From positions 1 to 15,388 of the forward strand of contig JADGJT010000473.1 of the NCBI GenBank assembly GCA_027604005.1: DNA of 15,388 nt, given 5' to 3'. This document shows, one piece after another, positions 1 to 9,161 of the stretch (its first letter is position 1; every line of letters begins with the position of its first letter). The position numbers were made by a program, and so were the translations under genes. The stretch is from Dinochytrium kinnereticum (lineage: Eukaryota; Chytridiomycota; Chytridiomycetes; Chytridiales; Chytridiaceae). The notes under the pieces were generated by a model. It had not been told where the DNA came from and did no database searches. It saw only the letters and a list, made by a program, of their open reading frames with translations.

Positions 1-1083
1 AACACAGTAGATATATACATATACACACAACTATCTTCACTTCTAAATCACCAATACGGGTCTTACGCGTCATCGGCACTATATAAACAATAATCATTAA
101 ACAATGTTCGCGCACTAAGTATGATGCACGGCCCTGGTGGCTGCAACCTGAGCACCCTTTGACGGCATGCATGACATTGTATAGATGGTGGATTCAGAAA
201 GTTCAGCGCCGAAAGCCTGGCCTGATCGCTGCAGCGGGGGTTACGCTTCGGATGGAGGGGGGGTAAAAAGGCGGATATTAAAATTGATGTCCGGAGAATG
301 GGGTGGGGGTAAATCAGTAAAAGTTAGCAAGATCAGTGAATGGGAGGGTAAATCAGTAATGGTGAGGAAGATCAGTGAATGGGAGAGTAAATTGGAAGAG
401 AGAGGGAAATCAGTTAAAGAGTAGAAAAGCAAGACATGGGAACGGGGAGGGGGGGGGGGGTTATTCAATTAAGAAGTAGCAGAGGACAGAGGAGATCTTT
501 ATTGAGAGGACTGCACTGAGGCTTGATAACGCCAAAAGTCAGCTACATCGCTGAATGGCTCTTTTAAGGTCTTTTTTGGGTGTGCCTAAACCTTTGAAGG
601 TTTTCCTCTCTGCAAGCAAAAAAAAAAAAGAATTGTGAACTAAACAATCAGGCATCTCAACTACATGTGTTGCTTATTTAGGATTGTAACTCTGGTCACC
701 ACCTTTCCTTACCCTAGCCCTAAGTTTAGCAGGGTGTGATGGGAATGGTTGTGAGAATTGAATAGCGCGTAGCGGTCGCGGGACGTGGGGGTGCTTGTTT
801 TTATTTTGTTTTATCTTTCTTTAACTGTCTTTGGGAGTTATTGGAATGGGAGCGAGGATAAAGAGGGAAGTTTAACAGTAGAAAAAGGGGGAGTTTACTA
901 AAGTGCTTCTACATCAACGACTTTTTGCCTTAAAAGGGACGTCAAGAATCAATGAGCGTTGCTACATTGTGCTTAGCTGGAGAATGGAATGGAAAGATGG
1001 GGCGGGTTTCCGGGGTTTGGGGGATTTGTAATGTGTGGATTGGGAGGGGTGGTTTTTTCCTTGGACGAAATCGTTGGGATGTT
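1..1083. other. Gene-free left flank
   Basis: I recognise no gene here. The longer open frames are Gly/Trp/Ser-rich or low-complexity and lack any family motif. The stretch holds a short tandem repeat (309 to about 404), G-rich runs near 447-461, an A-run near 619-630 and G/T-rich unique sequence up to the direct repeat at 1084. No promoter, tRNA or splice pattern could be supported. Confidence 0.5.
309..404. repeat. Imperfect 39-bp tandem repeat
   Basis: Units begin GTAAATCAGTAA at 309, GTAAATCAGTAATG at 348 and GTAAATTGG at 387, giving a constant 39-bp period; the third copy decays after a few bases. Because 39 is divisible by three, an open frame over 185-424 reads the repeat as a 13-residue unit ending KISEWE. 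I do not believe that frame is a real gene: it has no recognisable domain and sits in skewed, purine-rich DNA. Confidence 0.7.
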
Positions 1084-1120
1084 GGTAGGCATTGTTATTG
1101 CGAACATCGCACCGGAACAA
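1084..1120 (+). repeat. 37-bp direct repeat, left copy
   Basis: The copy starts GGTAGGCATTG and ends CACCGGAACAA. The same 37 bases recur at 2784-2820 in the same orientation with two A/G differences. The left copy ends immediately before the TAGTCTC tip of the inverted repeat, and the right copy starts immediately after the matching GAGACTA tip. This is the geometry of a target-site duplication, but 37 bp is far longer than the 2-11 bp made by known cut-and-paste DNA transposons, so another origin is possible. Confidence 0.8.
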
Positions 1121-1429
1121 TAGTCTCAAATCCAGAGACAATTTCCAATACAATCCTTATATTTGGATGAATGTTACACTCTTCACCAAATTGATAAATT
1201 AACATTTTCAATTTGTCTAATCGCAAGCTCATATGGAAATCCGTTTTCTAATTGACACCGAAGCGAACGATCTCCGCGACCAAGAGTCCCACAGACATGG
1301 GACCAACACCATCGGAATCGCAGTGAGCAGTTGGCGTATCCGATCGGAACACTTTTCGCTGATGCCGACTTTTTTTTTTCATCCCCCACCACCCCCCTGA
1401 TCAGCCTGACATTGATGTTGACGGTGTGG
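1121..1429 (+). repeat. Left inverted-repeat arm
   Basis: Compared with the reverse complement of 2430-2783, this arm shares the tip TAGTCTC(A/G)AAT, then a diverged and shortened stretch, then GAATGTTACACTCTT (from 1168), and then a strongly conserved block 1221-1370. Beyond a length-variable T-run and C-rich run, homology resumes over GATCAG...ATTGATG and continues to about 1429, at the start of the helicase frame. The left arm is about 45 bp shorter than the right. Confidence 0.8.
1233..1400 (+). other. Arm-encoded short ORF, left copy (55 codons)
   Basis: This frame starts MEIRFLIDTEAN and ends in a Phe/Pro run before TGA. The inverted right arm encodes a close relative on the minus strand, with the same length to within a few residues and both copies stopping just after the homopurine/homopyrimidine run. 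In the left copy a TAA stands at 1218-1220, where the right copy has TGG, so the longer upstream reading of the right arm is closed here. I do not recognise the peptide. It may be a fossil C-terminus, or open only by chance. Confidence 0.3.
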
Positions 1430-1443
1430 AGGAGGATGTTTAC

Positions 1444-2245
1444 ATGAGAGAGCATATCTTTGGTGTAGAAATAGATCACCTTTGCAGAGTATTCAGAGAA
1501 GCGGCTTTTGGAGAACAAGCTTTCTCTATTCCCTTCCAAACCCGAGCAGTCCGAGGTATGCTGCTTCATGGAAAGGATACTCTTGTCGTTCAGAGAACGG
1601 GTTCTGGAAAGTCTTGGGCTTTTGTTTTACTTCTTCTTGTTGGGATGGCTACATCTATACGCACTCTTGTTGTTGTTTTATGCCCTCTTGTCAGCCTGAT
1701 GGCTGATCAGTTAACTGAATTCGAGGGCACGTTTCATTCTTCTGCCTGTTTCTTTACATTTCAAGGATATATGAAGGCAATAAAGGCATCAAATCATCCA
1801 AAACTCGCTTTCAGTTGTTTTGAGTTCTTAAAGACCATCAAAGGCATTGCATTAGGATCATTGGACGCAAGCAAGTTGGGAGAGCAGGATGTTCTCAAAG
1901 GTGGTGATTATAACATGGTCTGGACTTCCCCAAAGTATTTCTTTGGACCTTTCCGAAACTTTAGAGACAACAAGGGAATCCGGCTGAGGCTTATTGGATT
2001 TGTTCTTGATGAAGTCCACTGTCTTTTCAACCACGGACGAACTTATCCCACAACCTACAAGGACACAATACTTCTAAAGATATGGCATGAAAGTGCATTA
2101 ATTATGATGTGTACAGCCACTGTTTCTGAGTCTAATGTGATCCAGATGGAAGAAGCTTTAGGAACCAAGGTTTGCTGGAATTGAATGTGTTATTGGGGAC
2201 GGCACCCGGCCCGAAATCCGTTTTAATGTGAGAATTAGGACGTAG
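1444..2245 (+). pseudogene. RecQ-like DNA helicase, N-terminal half, decayed
   Basis: The frame encodes the first RecA-like domain of an SF2 helicase of RecQ type. Motif 0 ends in FQTRAV. Walker A reads RTGSGKS. Motif Ia is LCPLVSLMADQ (RecQ usually has SPLxSLMxDQ). Motif II is DEVH, in FVLDEVHC, and motif III is CTAT. The open frame closes at TGA 2182-2184, but one extra base around 2169-2170 explains this: the next frame continues FAGIECVIGDGTRPEIRFNV, the expected sequence entering the second domain, until a TAG at 2243-2245. After that the signal is lost. The second RecA domain, RQC and HRDC regions are absent. The first ATG is at 1444; the frame is open from 1363 without an upstream ATG. 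RecQ-like helicases are known subtelomeric genes in several fungi. Confidence 0.8.
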
Positions 2246-2429
2246 AAAGAGATATGCATACTGTCTGCTGAATGTTTTTGACACTTTCAAAGAACAATCT
2301 CATGTTTTTGGAGGGGGAACAGCAAGATCCACTGGTTTGCTGGCATTAGTGTTTTGGGATGACACCTGATGTCTTACTTTGAAAGTGAAGAGTCTATGGA
2401 AACACTGGGACCCACACCATCAACAGGAA

Positions 2430-2783
2430 CCACTCCCTCAGCATCAATATTAGCCTGATCGGGGGGGCAGGGGCGGGGTATGGTGATGAAAAAAAGTTCG
2501 CATCTGCGAAAAGTGTTCCGATAGGATAGACCATCTGCTCACTGCGATTCCGATGGTGTTGGCCCCATGTCTGTGGGACTCTTGGTCGCGGAATTCGTTC
2601 GCATCGGTGTCAATTAGAAAACGGATTTCCATATGAGCTTGCGACCAGACGCTCTGGAGAGGAAATTCAAGGACGGTGACTTTGAGAAGAGTGTAACATT
2701 CAGAAAGATTGTCAAGTCCCTTTTTTAATGGACCATTTCCCGAGCGACAGAGTAAGTCTTGATTCGAGACCAATTCGAGACTA
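2430..2783 (-). repeat. Right inverted-repeat arm
   Basis: The reverse complement matches 1121-1429 as described for the left arm. It keeps a longer outer segment (about 82 bases from tip to the conserved GAATGTTACACTC, against about 47 on the left) and a shorter T-run (7 against 10). The two length differences examined in the inner block (3 in the T-run, 9 in the following C-rich run) are multiples of three, which is compatible with past coding constraint but too few to prove it. Confidence 0.8.
2450..2773 (-). CDS. Hypothetical ORF in the right arm (107 codons)
   Basis: A minus-strand open frame runs from ATG at 2773 to TAA at 2450. Its second half, MEIRFLIDTDANEFRDQES onward, is shared with the left-arm ORF; the first half is present only in broken form on the left. 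No domain, signal peptide or membrane segment is evident; the C-terminus is His/Pro-rich and lies over the homopolymer runs. Substitutions between the copies are both silent and replacement changes, so purifying selection is not obvious. It could be a small element gene, a fossil exon of a larger element protein, or an artefact of an open repeat. Confidence 0.25.
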   Translation of the reverse strand: MVSNQDLLCRSGNGPLKKGLDNLSECYTLLKVTVLEFPLQSVWSQAHMEIRFLIDTDANEFRDQESHRHGANTIGIAVSRWSILSEHFSQMRTFFHHHTPPLPPRSG

Positions 2784-2820
2784 GGTGGGCATTGTTATTG
2801 CGAGCATCGCACCGGAACAA
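2784..2820 (+). repeat. 37-bp direct repeat, right copy
   Basis: It begins GGTGGGCATTG and ends CACCGGAACAA, matching 1084-1120 with two differences (G for A at offsets 4 and 21). It directly follows the GAGACTA tip of the right arm and is followed by unrelated sequence, CGGAACGGG. Confidence 0.8.
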
Positions 2821-3160
2821 CGGAACGGGTTACTAAAACCCGATGGAGTCCGGAATGGTTGAGCAAAGTGCTTGGCTTTTTTTTTTTGCATGTTTTCGGA
2901 ATGAAGGGGAATTTTCTCAAGTTGTGGAGAACACATTATTCATCAACAGCATACAGCAGTTTATCTAGGCTTGCAGCATGAAAGATAGGAAGGTGTACAA
3001 TGGTTCATACGGAACGGAAACCGCTGATGTGCCCGGGCGCCCACACCTCTTTTATGAGTCTGTATGCCAAAAAAAATGGTTAAAAAATGGGAGAAGAACC
3101 AAGTGGGTACGTGGTCATGCGCTGGACTGCGCCGCAATAAACGCCTTTGATTGATGATTG

Positions 3161-3190
3161 TTTATTATTATTATTATTATTATTATTATT
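3161..3190. repeat. (TTA)n microsatellite
   Basis: An uninterrupted TTA run of about ten units, directly after the possible retrotransposon 3' end. Confidence 0.9.
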
Positions 3191-3280
3191 TGCCATATTG
3201 CTTTTTATTTTCAAATATGAGGTTAGCATCTTTTAATAACATCTATTATTAGTGAGGTTTATTAGGAGTCAGGAAAAGGC

Positions 3281-3317
3281 AAAAACAAAACAAAACAAAA
3301 CAAAACAAAACAAAAAC
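3281..3317. repeat. (AAAAC)n microsatellite
   Basis: Seven or so AAAAC units in purine-rich DNA; no associated gene. Confidence 0.9.
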
Positions 3318-3610
3318 TGAAGAAAAAGAAGAAAAAGGCACTCAAAAAATGCTTTTTGATGCGCCAACAAAACAATAAATGTGGTGGTTGATGCTCGGCT
3401 GGAACGGGTGGATCAGGTTGACTGAGGCACAGCTTGCCAGCGAGTCATTTCTTCGTCATCTGCATCTGGAAAGATGGACAGAGGAAACAAAAACGTGGAG
3501 GAATTGTTATCATGAAAATAAAGCAAACAAGCATGACAAGGGACGCCAACAAGGCGTCCGAGATCTTTTATTATTACTTTTAAACATGAAATTTGTTGTT
3601 GTTATTGTTG

Positions 3611-4337
3611 AAGGCGTCCATCCCTTCAGCCATGCATCCATCCATCCATTCATCCCTTCCTTCCTTCCTTCAGCCTTCCGCCCACCACCCATCCCTTCAG
3701 CCTTCCATCCTTTCAGCCAACAGCAGCAATCAATCAATCAATTCTTAGCCTTCCAGCCAAGCAAAGCAAAGCAGAGCGATGATATCCAATGAATGAATGA
3801 GTGGATTCATTGCATTCATTGCATTGATTCATGGAGATGGATGGATCTGCGTGTGACAGACACATCCCATGCATCCCTGCATCATTTTGCCCTCATTGCG
3901 TGTGACCAAGCCGTTCTTGGGAACAGAGCCCTGCACGACACTGCGCCGCCCAGAGACAGAGAGAGAGAGAGAGAATTCTTCCGAAAGAACGAATGAATTG
4001 AATATTGAATGGGAGAGAGAGGGAGAGAGAGAGAGAGAATGTGTTGGGCTGATGCTTGATGCATTCATCATTCATTTACCATAACTGGATATGAGGAAGC
4101 AAAGTATGTACGTGCATGTTCAGCAAACCAATTTTAAATATAAATAAATAAATTAAATAATTGAATTGAATGGATGTCAGCCTCTTCCCAGTCACCGAGC
4201 ATCTCTTCTCTCTTCTCTTCTCTCTTTACTCTTCTCTCTTCTCTCCCATCCATCCATCCATCCATCCATCCATCCATCCATCCATTTATTTATTTATTTA
4301 TTATCAATATTTATTTATTTTATCCATTTGTTTTGTT

Positions 4338-4391
<54 letters not shown>

Positions 4392-4690
4392 TCAATAATA
4401 ATTGAATTGAATTGAATTGAATGCATTAATTATTGTTATTATTAATCCATCCATCCCTACCAATATTATTATTATTTATTTAATTCCTTCCCTTACAGAC
4501 AGACAGACAGACTGACTATTTATTATTTATCTTTTATTATCATTCATCCACCTCTCTCTGCCTGCCTTAAATAACATCCAACCCAACAGATTCCCCCCCT
4601 CCCCTCACTCCCCTCCATCATTATCTCCATCCCATCAAGTTCATCCCTTCATCCATCCATCCATCCATACCATTCATACCCGTCGTCCTT
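3611..4690. repeat. Compound microsatellite block upstream of the OPT gene
   Basis: About 1.1 kb dominated by short tandem motifs: CATC/TTCC runs (3630-3720), GA runs (about 3957-3974 and 4011-4038), CTCTT runs (4200-4240), a long (CATC)n (about 4246-4285) passing into (TTTA)n (4285-4302), a long TC run (about 4340-4372), (AATTG)n (4401-4421), ATT runs, (CAGA)n (about 4496-4511) and more CATC up to 4670. Open frames here are Ser/Leu/Pro/His low-complexity translations of the repeats and are not genes. The block ends within about 20 bases of the transporter start codon, so the promoter and 5' UTR of that gene must lie in it. Confidence 0.9.
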
Positions 4691-4694
4691 CCAA

Positions 4695-7662
4695 ATGTCT
4701 GCCACTCCAACGGACGAGAAGAAGGTTCGCCATCAAGCATCTCCTCTGCTCTCTTCCTTCCTTCCTTCCATCCATCCCATTACATCCCATCCCATTACAT
4801 CCCATCCCTTCCTTATTCCTTACTTCCTTTCTTCCTCACATAATCACAGGACATCTCCCAGGAGGAGATGGCCCAAGTTCACGGCGACAGCGAATTCAAG
4901 TTTGACCCATTCACTCCATTCCCTGACGATGGTCCCGCTGAGCAGCAGCTGTGAGTGCTTTCATCACATTTCACACCAACCTCCCTCCCTTTCGCTCCTC
5001 CAACCAAGCCAAACCAAAGCGCGCGCATGCATTTTCTCTCCTCTCCTCTCTCAACTCAACTCAACTAACTCAAACACGTTCCGTTCCGTTCCCTTCCTCC
5101 CCTGACCCCCCCTCCATCATTCTCAAAAAACAGCACCTTCCGCGCTGTCATCATCGGCTGCATCCTCGGCGCAATCGTCGGCGCCTCCAACCTCTACCTC
5201 GGTCTCAAAACAGGCTTCACCTTTGGTGCCTCCCTCTTTGGCGCCATCTTTGGGTTCGCCATCCTCAAACCCCTCTCCCTGGCCTTCACCGGCGCTCTGA
5301 GCAAAATCCCCGTCCTCGGCTTCATCTTTGGCGGCACCTTTGGGCCCAAGGAGAACTGCACCGTGCAGACCGCTGCCACCGCCGCTGGTGGCTTGGGAAT
5401 CATCTTTGTGTCGGCTGTTCCCGCGCTGTACCGCTTGGGATTGATGGCCGACAATCAGTTGAATGCTGATGGGGAGGTTGTCGTCCAGAGGTTCCCCTCT
5501 GAGGATTATGGGAAGCTTTACCTTCTCACCTTTGTCTCGGTAGGCCTGCATACTAATTTTTTTCTTTTTCTTTTCTTTTCTCTTTTCTCTTTAATTCATT
5601 ACTTCTTTTGTTCCTTCCCTTGTTTGTTTTTATTTTTATCTTTTATATATATCCTGTTTTTATTTCAGAACGCGTGCCTTTCATGTCGCTCCCTACTTTT
5701 TAAATTTTTTTATTGCCAATCCTTTTCTAACGCGTTCATCCTCTCTCTCTCTCTCTTGACCCCCCCCCCGGCACAGAAGTACGGCATCCCGGCCGCCAGC
5801 GGGCGGGGCGTCGCCGTCCGCCGCCGCCCGCCCGGGGGCAGCCGACTGAGACGCAGCGTCCCCACCCCCACCGCCTCCGCCGTCACCATTCGCAACCTCC
5901 ACGACTCTTCCTCTGGCGCCTCTGCCGGTAAGAAGAAGGCCATGGCCATGGGCATCGCCTTTTTTGGCGCCATGATCTGGTACATTCTCGGATTCTTTGC
6001 CCCCGGCATCATTCGCGCCTGGCACATCTTTGACTGGATGGCCAGAAAGTCTTCGGGAACCACGGCGTTTGCCCTTCAGAGCGCAGAGGATTGGTCTTGG
6101 TACATTGAGTGGACGCCTGCGTTCATTGGCGCTGGGATGCTGTCTGGTGTCAATGCTTCGTACTCTCTGTTTTTGGGCTCGTTCATGGCCTGGGGGCTCA
6201 TTGGGCCCGCGTTGGTTCGCGCTGGATTGGCCATTGCCCCCTTCAATGGAAACTTTTCTGACACTGGTCCCAACTCTTACCGCTACTTTGGCTCCCTTCC
6301 CGACAAGACGACGGGTCTCCCCACTCCTCGTTACTGGATGCTCTGGCCTGGGGTGGCGATGATGTTGTTCTACTCGTTCGCCGAGCTGGCCATGAACGCC
6401 AGGTCCATTGGTCAGGCCCTGGTGACTGGTTCCAAGGAGCTGTATGGCAACGTCATGAAGGCGATGGGGAAGAACACTGGACATGAAGCCCGTGAGGATG
6501 ATGATGACCCCGCTCTGCCCCAGGATCAGGTGCCCACTTGGTTGTGGACTTCGGGGGTTGCCATCTCGTCTGTCGTCACCATCTTGGTCATGTTCTTTTA
6601 CTTTAAGGTGTCGGCTGGCGAGACCATCTTGGCCATCATCTTGGCCTTCTTCTTTGCTTTCATTGGGCTGCAGTCTGCTGGTGATACTGATATCAACCCC
6701 ATCTCGTGAGTCTCGTCTATCTCTTCTCTCTCTTGATGATGTTCTTTTTTCCACTGCGCTTCCCCCCCCCCCCCCCCTCACCACTCTCCCCTGCCTGAAC
6801 ACCACCTTTTTTTTTTTGTTGTTATCCTTGTTTCTTCCCGTCCCCATCTCTCAAACAAAAAAACAAACAACAAGAAAGCAAAACTAACCATCCATCATCC
6901 ATCATCCCTTTTAGTGCCGTCGCCAAAGCCTCCCAACTCATCTTTGGCGGTGTCTCCAAAGCCCAAGGTCTCACCGGCGCCCCCGCCCAAACCGCCAACC
7001 TGATCGGTGGAACCGTCGCTGGCGCCGCCGCCGCCCAGGCCGTCGACATGGTTGGTGACCTGAAGACCGGGTACCTCCTCAACGCCACCCCCATCTCCCA
7101 ATTCTACGCGCAGCTGGTCGGGGCTGGAGTCTCTGTGTTCATCTCTGTCCCGCTCTTTGTGGTCTTCACCAAGGCTTACCCTTGCATTCTGTATGAGGAG
7201 GAAAAGTGCGATTTTGGCGCGCCCAGCGTGTCGGCTTGGGCGGCGGTGGCGACGGTCCTCACGGGGAACTCGACGCCCATCCCGAATTCATCAGGGGTTG
7301 CATCGATCATCCTGTCGATCCTGTCGGTGGTGACGGTGATACTGAAGCACAGGCTTCCGGCCAAGTTTCGACCGTTTGTTCCCAACATGAACGCCATTGG
7401 CATTGCGTTCATCTTGCCGTCCACCGTGTATGGGACCGCCATGGTGCTTGGAGCCACTCTGGCGGCGGTGTGGCAGAGGAGGTGGCCGAGCTCTTTTGAC
7501 ATGTTTGCTTGGGCTATTGCTGCTGGGTTGACGGCTGGTGAGGGGATTGGGGGGCTGGTTGTGGCCATCTTTCAGATTGCTGGGTTGAAGGGGGAGAATT
7601 TGGGGACGGCGATTGGGTGCCCCACCTCTGCGGCGGACAACACCATTGCTTACTGTGGTTAG
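4695..7662 (+). CDS. OPT-family oligopeptide/metal-chelate transporter
   Basis: An integral membrane, proton-coupled importer of the oligopeptide transporter (OPT/YSL) family. Five exons fit consensus splice sites and phase: 4695-4724, 4850-4950, 5134-5539, 5777-6705 and 6915-7662 (introns 125, 183, 237 and 209 nt), giving 737 residues, similar to the ~725 of yeast YGL114W. The ATG has A at -3 (CCAAATG). Visible hallmarks: a first membrane segment containing NLYLGLKTGFTFGASLFG, a PTPTASAVTIRNLHD motif after the third exon junction, several hydrophobic segments (AMAMGIAFFGAMIWYILGFF; PTWLWTSGVAISSVVTILVM), GDTDINPIS split by intron 4 and continuing AVAKASQLIFGG, and a C-terminus ending AIGCPTSAADNTIAYCG. 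The cytosolic N-terminus is short and acidic. Odd point: the first ~25 residues of exon 4 are Arg/Gly/Pro-rich where the family usually has a hydrophobic strip and an LR motif. The substrate cannot be told from sequence. Confidence 0.9.
5540..5776 (+). other. OPT intron 3, open in frame
   Basis: Donor GTAGGC at 5540 and acceptor GGCACAG ending at 5776. The intron is 237 nt, divisible by three, and has no in-frame stop, so retention would insert 79 Phe/Leu/Ser-rich residues without truncating the protein. An internal CAG at 5666-5668 after a T-rich tract is a second in-frame acceptor. I favour the 5776 acceptor because exon 3 then joins directly to KYGIPAAS. A TACTAAT, like a branch site, lies close to the donor rather than the acceptor. 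Confidence 0.7.
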
Positions 7663-7708
7663 AGGTGCTTCTTTTTTTTTTTTTAAAGGTGGTGCTCCAT
7701 CTCGTTCT

Positions 7709-7726
7709 TTTAGGGTTAGGTTAGGG
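7709..7726. repeat. Short interstitial telomere-like stretch
   Basis: TTTAGGGTTAGGTTAGGG lies about 50 bases after the transporter stop codon. It amounts to three partly imperfect TTAGGG units in the same orientation as the terminal array. It may be a trace of an old end repair, or chance within G/T-rich DNA. Confidence 0.5.
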
Positions 7727-9161
7727 TCTCTCTCTCTTTTCTTAAGGGGGAAGGAGGGGGAGGATGGGTGTTTGATTGACTTTTTGGGTTAGGGGGGGGG
7801 GCTTTTCCTGCCCCCTTTCATTTACCACTGAACCTGAATCCCCTTTTTCTCTTTCTTTACGACTGGGTTGCCCCACCCCCACCCATCCCCCCCTTGCGTC
7901 TTGTCCGTTCGTCGTTTGGAAATACTGTTTTTGCCCTTTCCCACTCTTTTGTGGCCGTCCGACAACCTCATCTCTTTTTGCTTTTTTGGCTTTTACTTTG
8001 GTGTGTTTTGTTGTGAATGTGATGAGGTGCAAAAAAAATAAAAAAATAAATAATGGTATTTGGTTTAAGAAACCCCCCGTTTTCCCCTCCCCCATATATA
8101 CTCTTTCCTGGCAGGCAAACGTGATTCTCATTTCCTTCCCCCGCCTCTCCACGTGTTTTTTTTTTTTGTTTTTGTTTTTGTTGGTATGTACTATTTGGGT
8201 TTATTTTTTTTTTCTTCTTTTCTTTATTGTAATCCTTCTGTGTGTGTGGTCTGTTGCCAGTCAGAATGGGTGGCCAACAAGTGTGGATCAAAGCGGTGCG
8301 GTGCTTCTTGCATCCCTCTTCACACCAGGAAAACTTGTCACCCTGTCACGCGGACGTTTGTTCCATCCCATCAATGATGATAATAAAATACTCTTCCGTG
8401 AAGAAATGTGTTTTTGGGTCGATGGTTTTTGTTTATGGTTGTTGCTTTTTTCATTCAACCTGTGCGAGATGATTAGGGGGTTGAGATGTGTTGCTGTTGG
8501 ATGTGGTTGCAGGATATATTACTTTCCACCACCGGCTCCCACCTGGCCCCCCCTAACCTCCACCCTTACCCGTTTTTTGCGCTTCATAAACACGGATCGG
8601 ATGTTGTTTTTTTTTTTAAAAAAAAAACAAAACTGAAATGCATATGCACAGATAGTTTTCTTCTTCTTCTTCTTCTTTCCCTTTTTTTCTATACTCACAA
8701 TCAATTCTGCTACCAGAACGCGTGGGGCTTTTTTTTTAATTTTAATTTACTGCTTTTTTCGAGGGGTGTGATGCGCTTTTTGACGCTGCTTATGAGGCCA
8801 TGATAAAAAGGTTGAACGGTGTATGAACCACCGCTCCACAGGGGTCGAAATGAGTGAACCCTTCTTTATGTATTTCTCAAGATTTTACATGATACAATCG
8901 CGGATAAGCACATTTCAAACCGTGGGTGATGGGCACAGATAAAAGACTGTAAATGGCTATATATATAAAAAAAGAAAAGAAAAAAGAAAAGAAAAAAGGG
9001 ATGTGAAAAAAACCAAACAAAATAATAAAGACGTGAATAATAACAGACAAAAAAAATAAACCGCAGCAGCGAATATTGAGGAAGAAGGAGGAAGGAAAGG
9101 TTGGGAGGGAGTCGACTGAATCGTATTGCGAAATAATGAGGAGAGAAATGTCACAGCTTTC

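Larger units (their letters stand above)
1121..2783. mobile_element. Inverted-repeat unit carrying a RecQ-like helicase relic
   Basis: The unit is 1,663 bp and runs from TAGTCTC at 1121 to GAGACTA at 2783. Its arms (about 1121-1429 and 2430-2783) are imperfect inverted copies, most similar over 1221-1370 and 2495-2644, where I count about 11 mismatches in 150 bases. A decayed RecQ-like helicase reading frame lies between them. Direct 37-bp repeats abut both tips. No transposase or recombinase was recognised, so if the unit is mobile it is either non-autonomous or of an unrecognised type. Alternative: a local inverted duplication from subtelomeric rearrangement, with the direct repeats belonging to a larger repeated block. 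Confidence 0.5.
2821..3610. other. Gene-free stretch with possible non-LTR 3' tail and simple repeats
   Basis: No gene is supported. Around 3100-3190 the sequence GCCGCAATAAACGCC is followed by TTGATTGATGATTG and then a (TTA)n run at 3161-3190. An AATAAA-type signal followed by a short-unit microsatellite tail is typical of the 3' end of non-LTR retrotransposons, so this may be a fossil 3' UTR; no reverse-transcriptase sequence was seen upstream. An (AAAAC)n run occupies about 3281-3317. Confidence 0.35.

Noticed and set aside
185..424. 79-codon open frame with 13-residue repeats
   Set aside because: Made by a 39-bp tandem repeat in purine-rich DNA; no domain, no splice or family support.
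3379..4415. Several overlapping Ser/Leu/His-rich open frames on both strands
   Set aside because: They are translations of CATC, TC and GA microsatellites, open in many frames at once.
5693..6847. 384-codon minus-strand frame opposite the transporter
   Set aside because: Shadow of a GC-biased coding exon; Arg/Gly-rich without motifs, while the plus strand shows clear OPT sequence.
7776..8636. 286-codon open frame after the transporter
   Set aside because: Low-complexity Phe/Leu/Cys/Pro sequence from T-rich DNA, no domain and no convincing splice sites.
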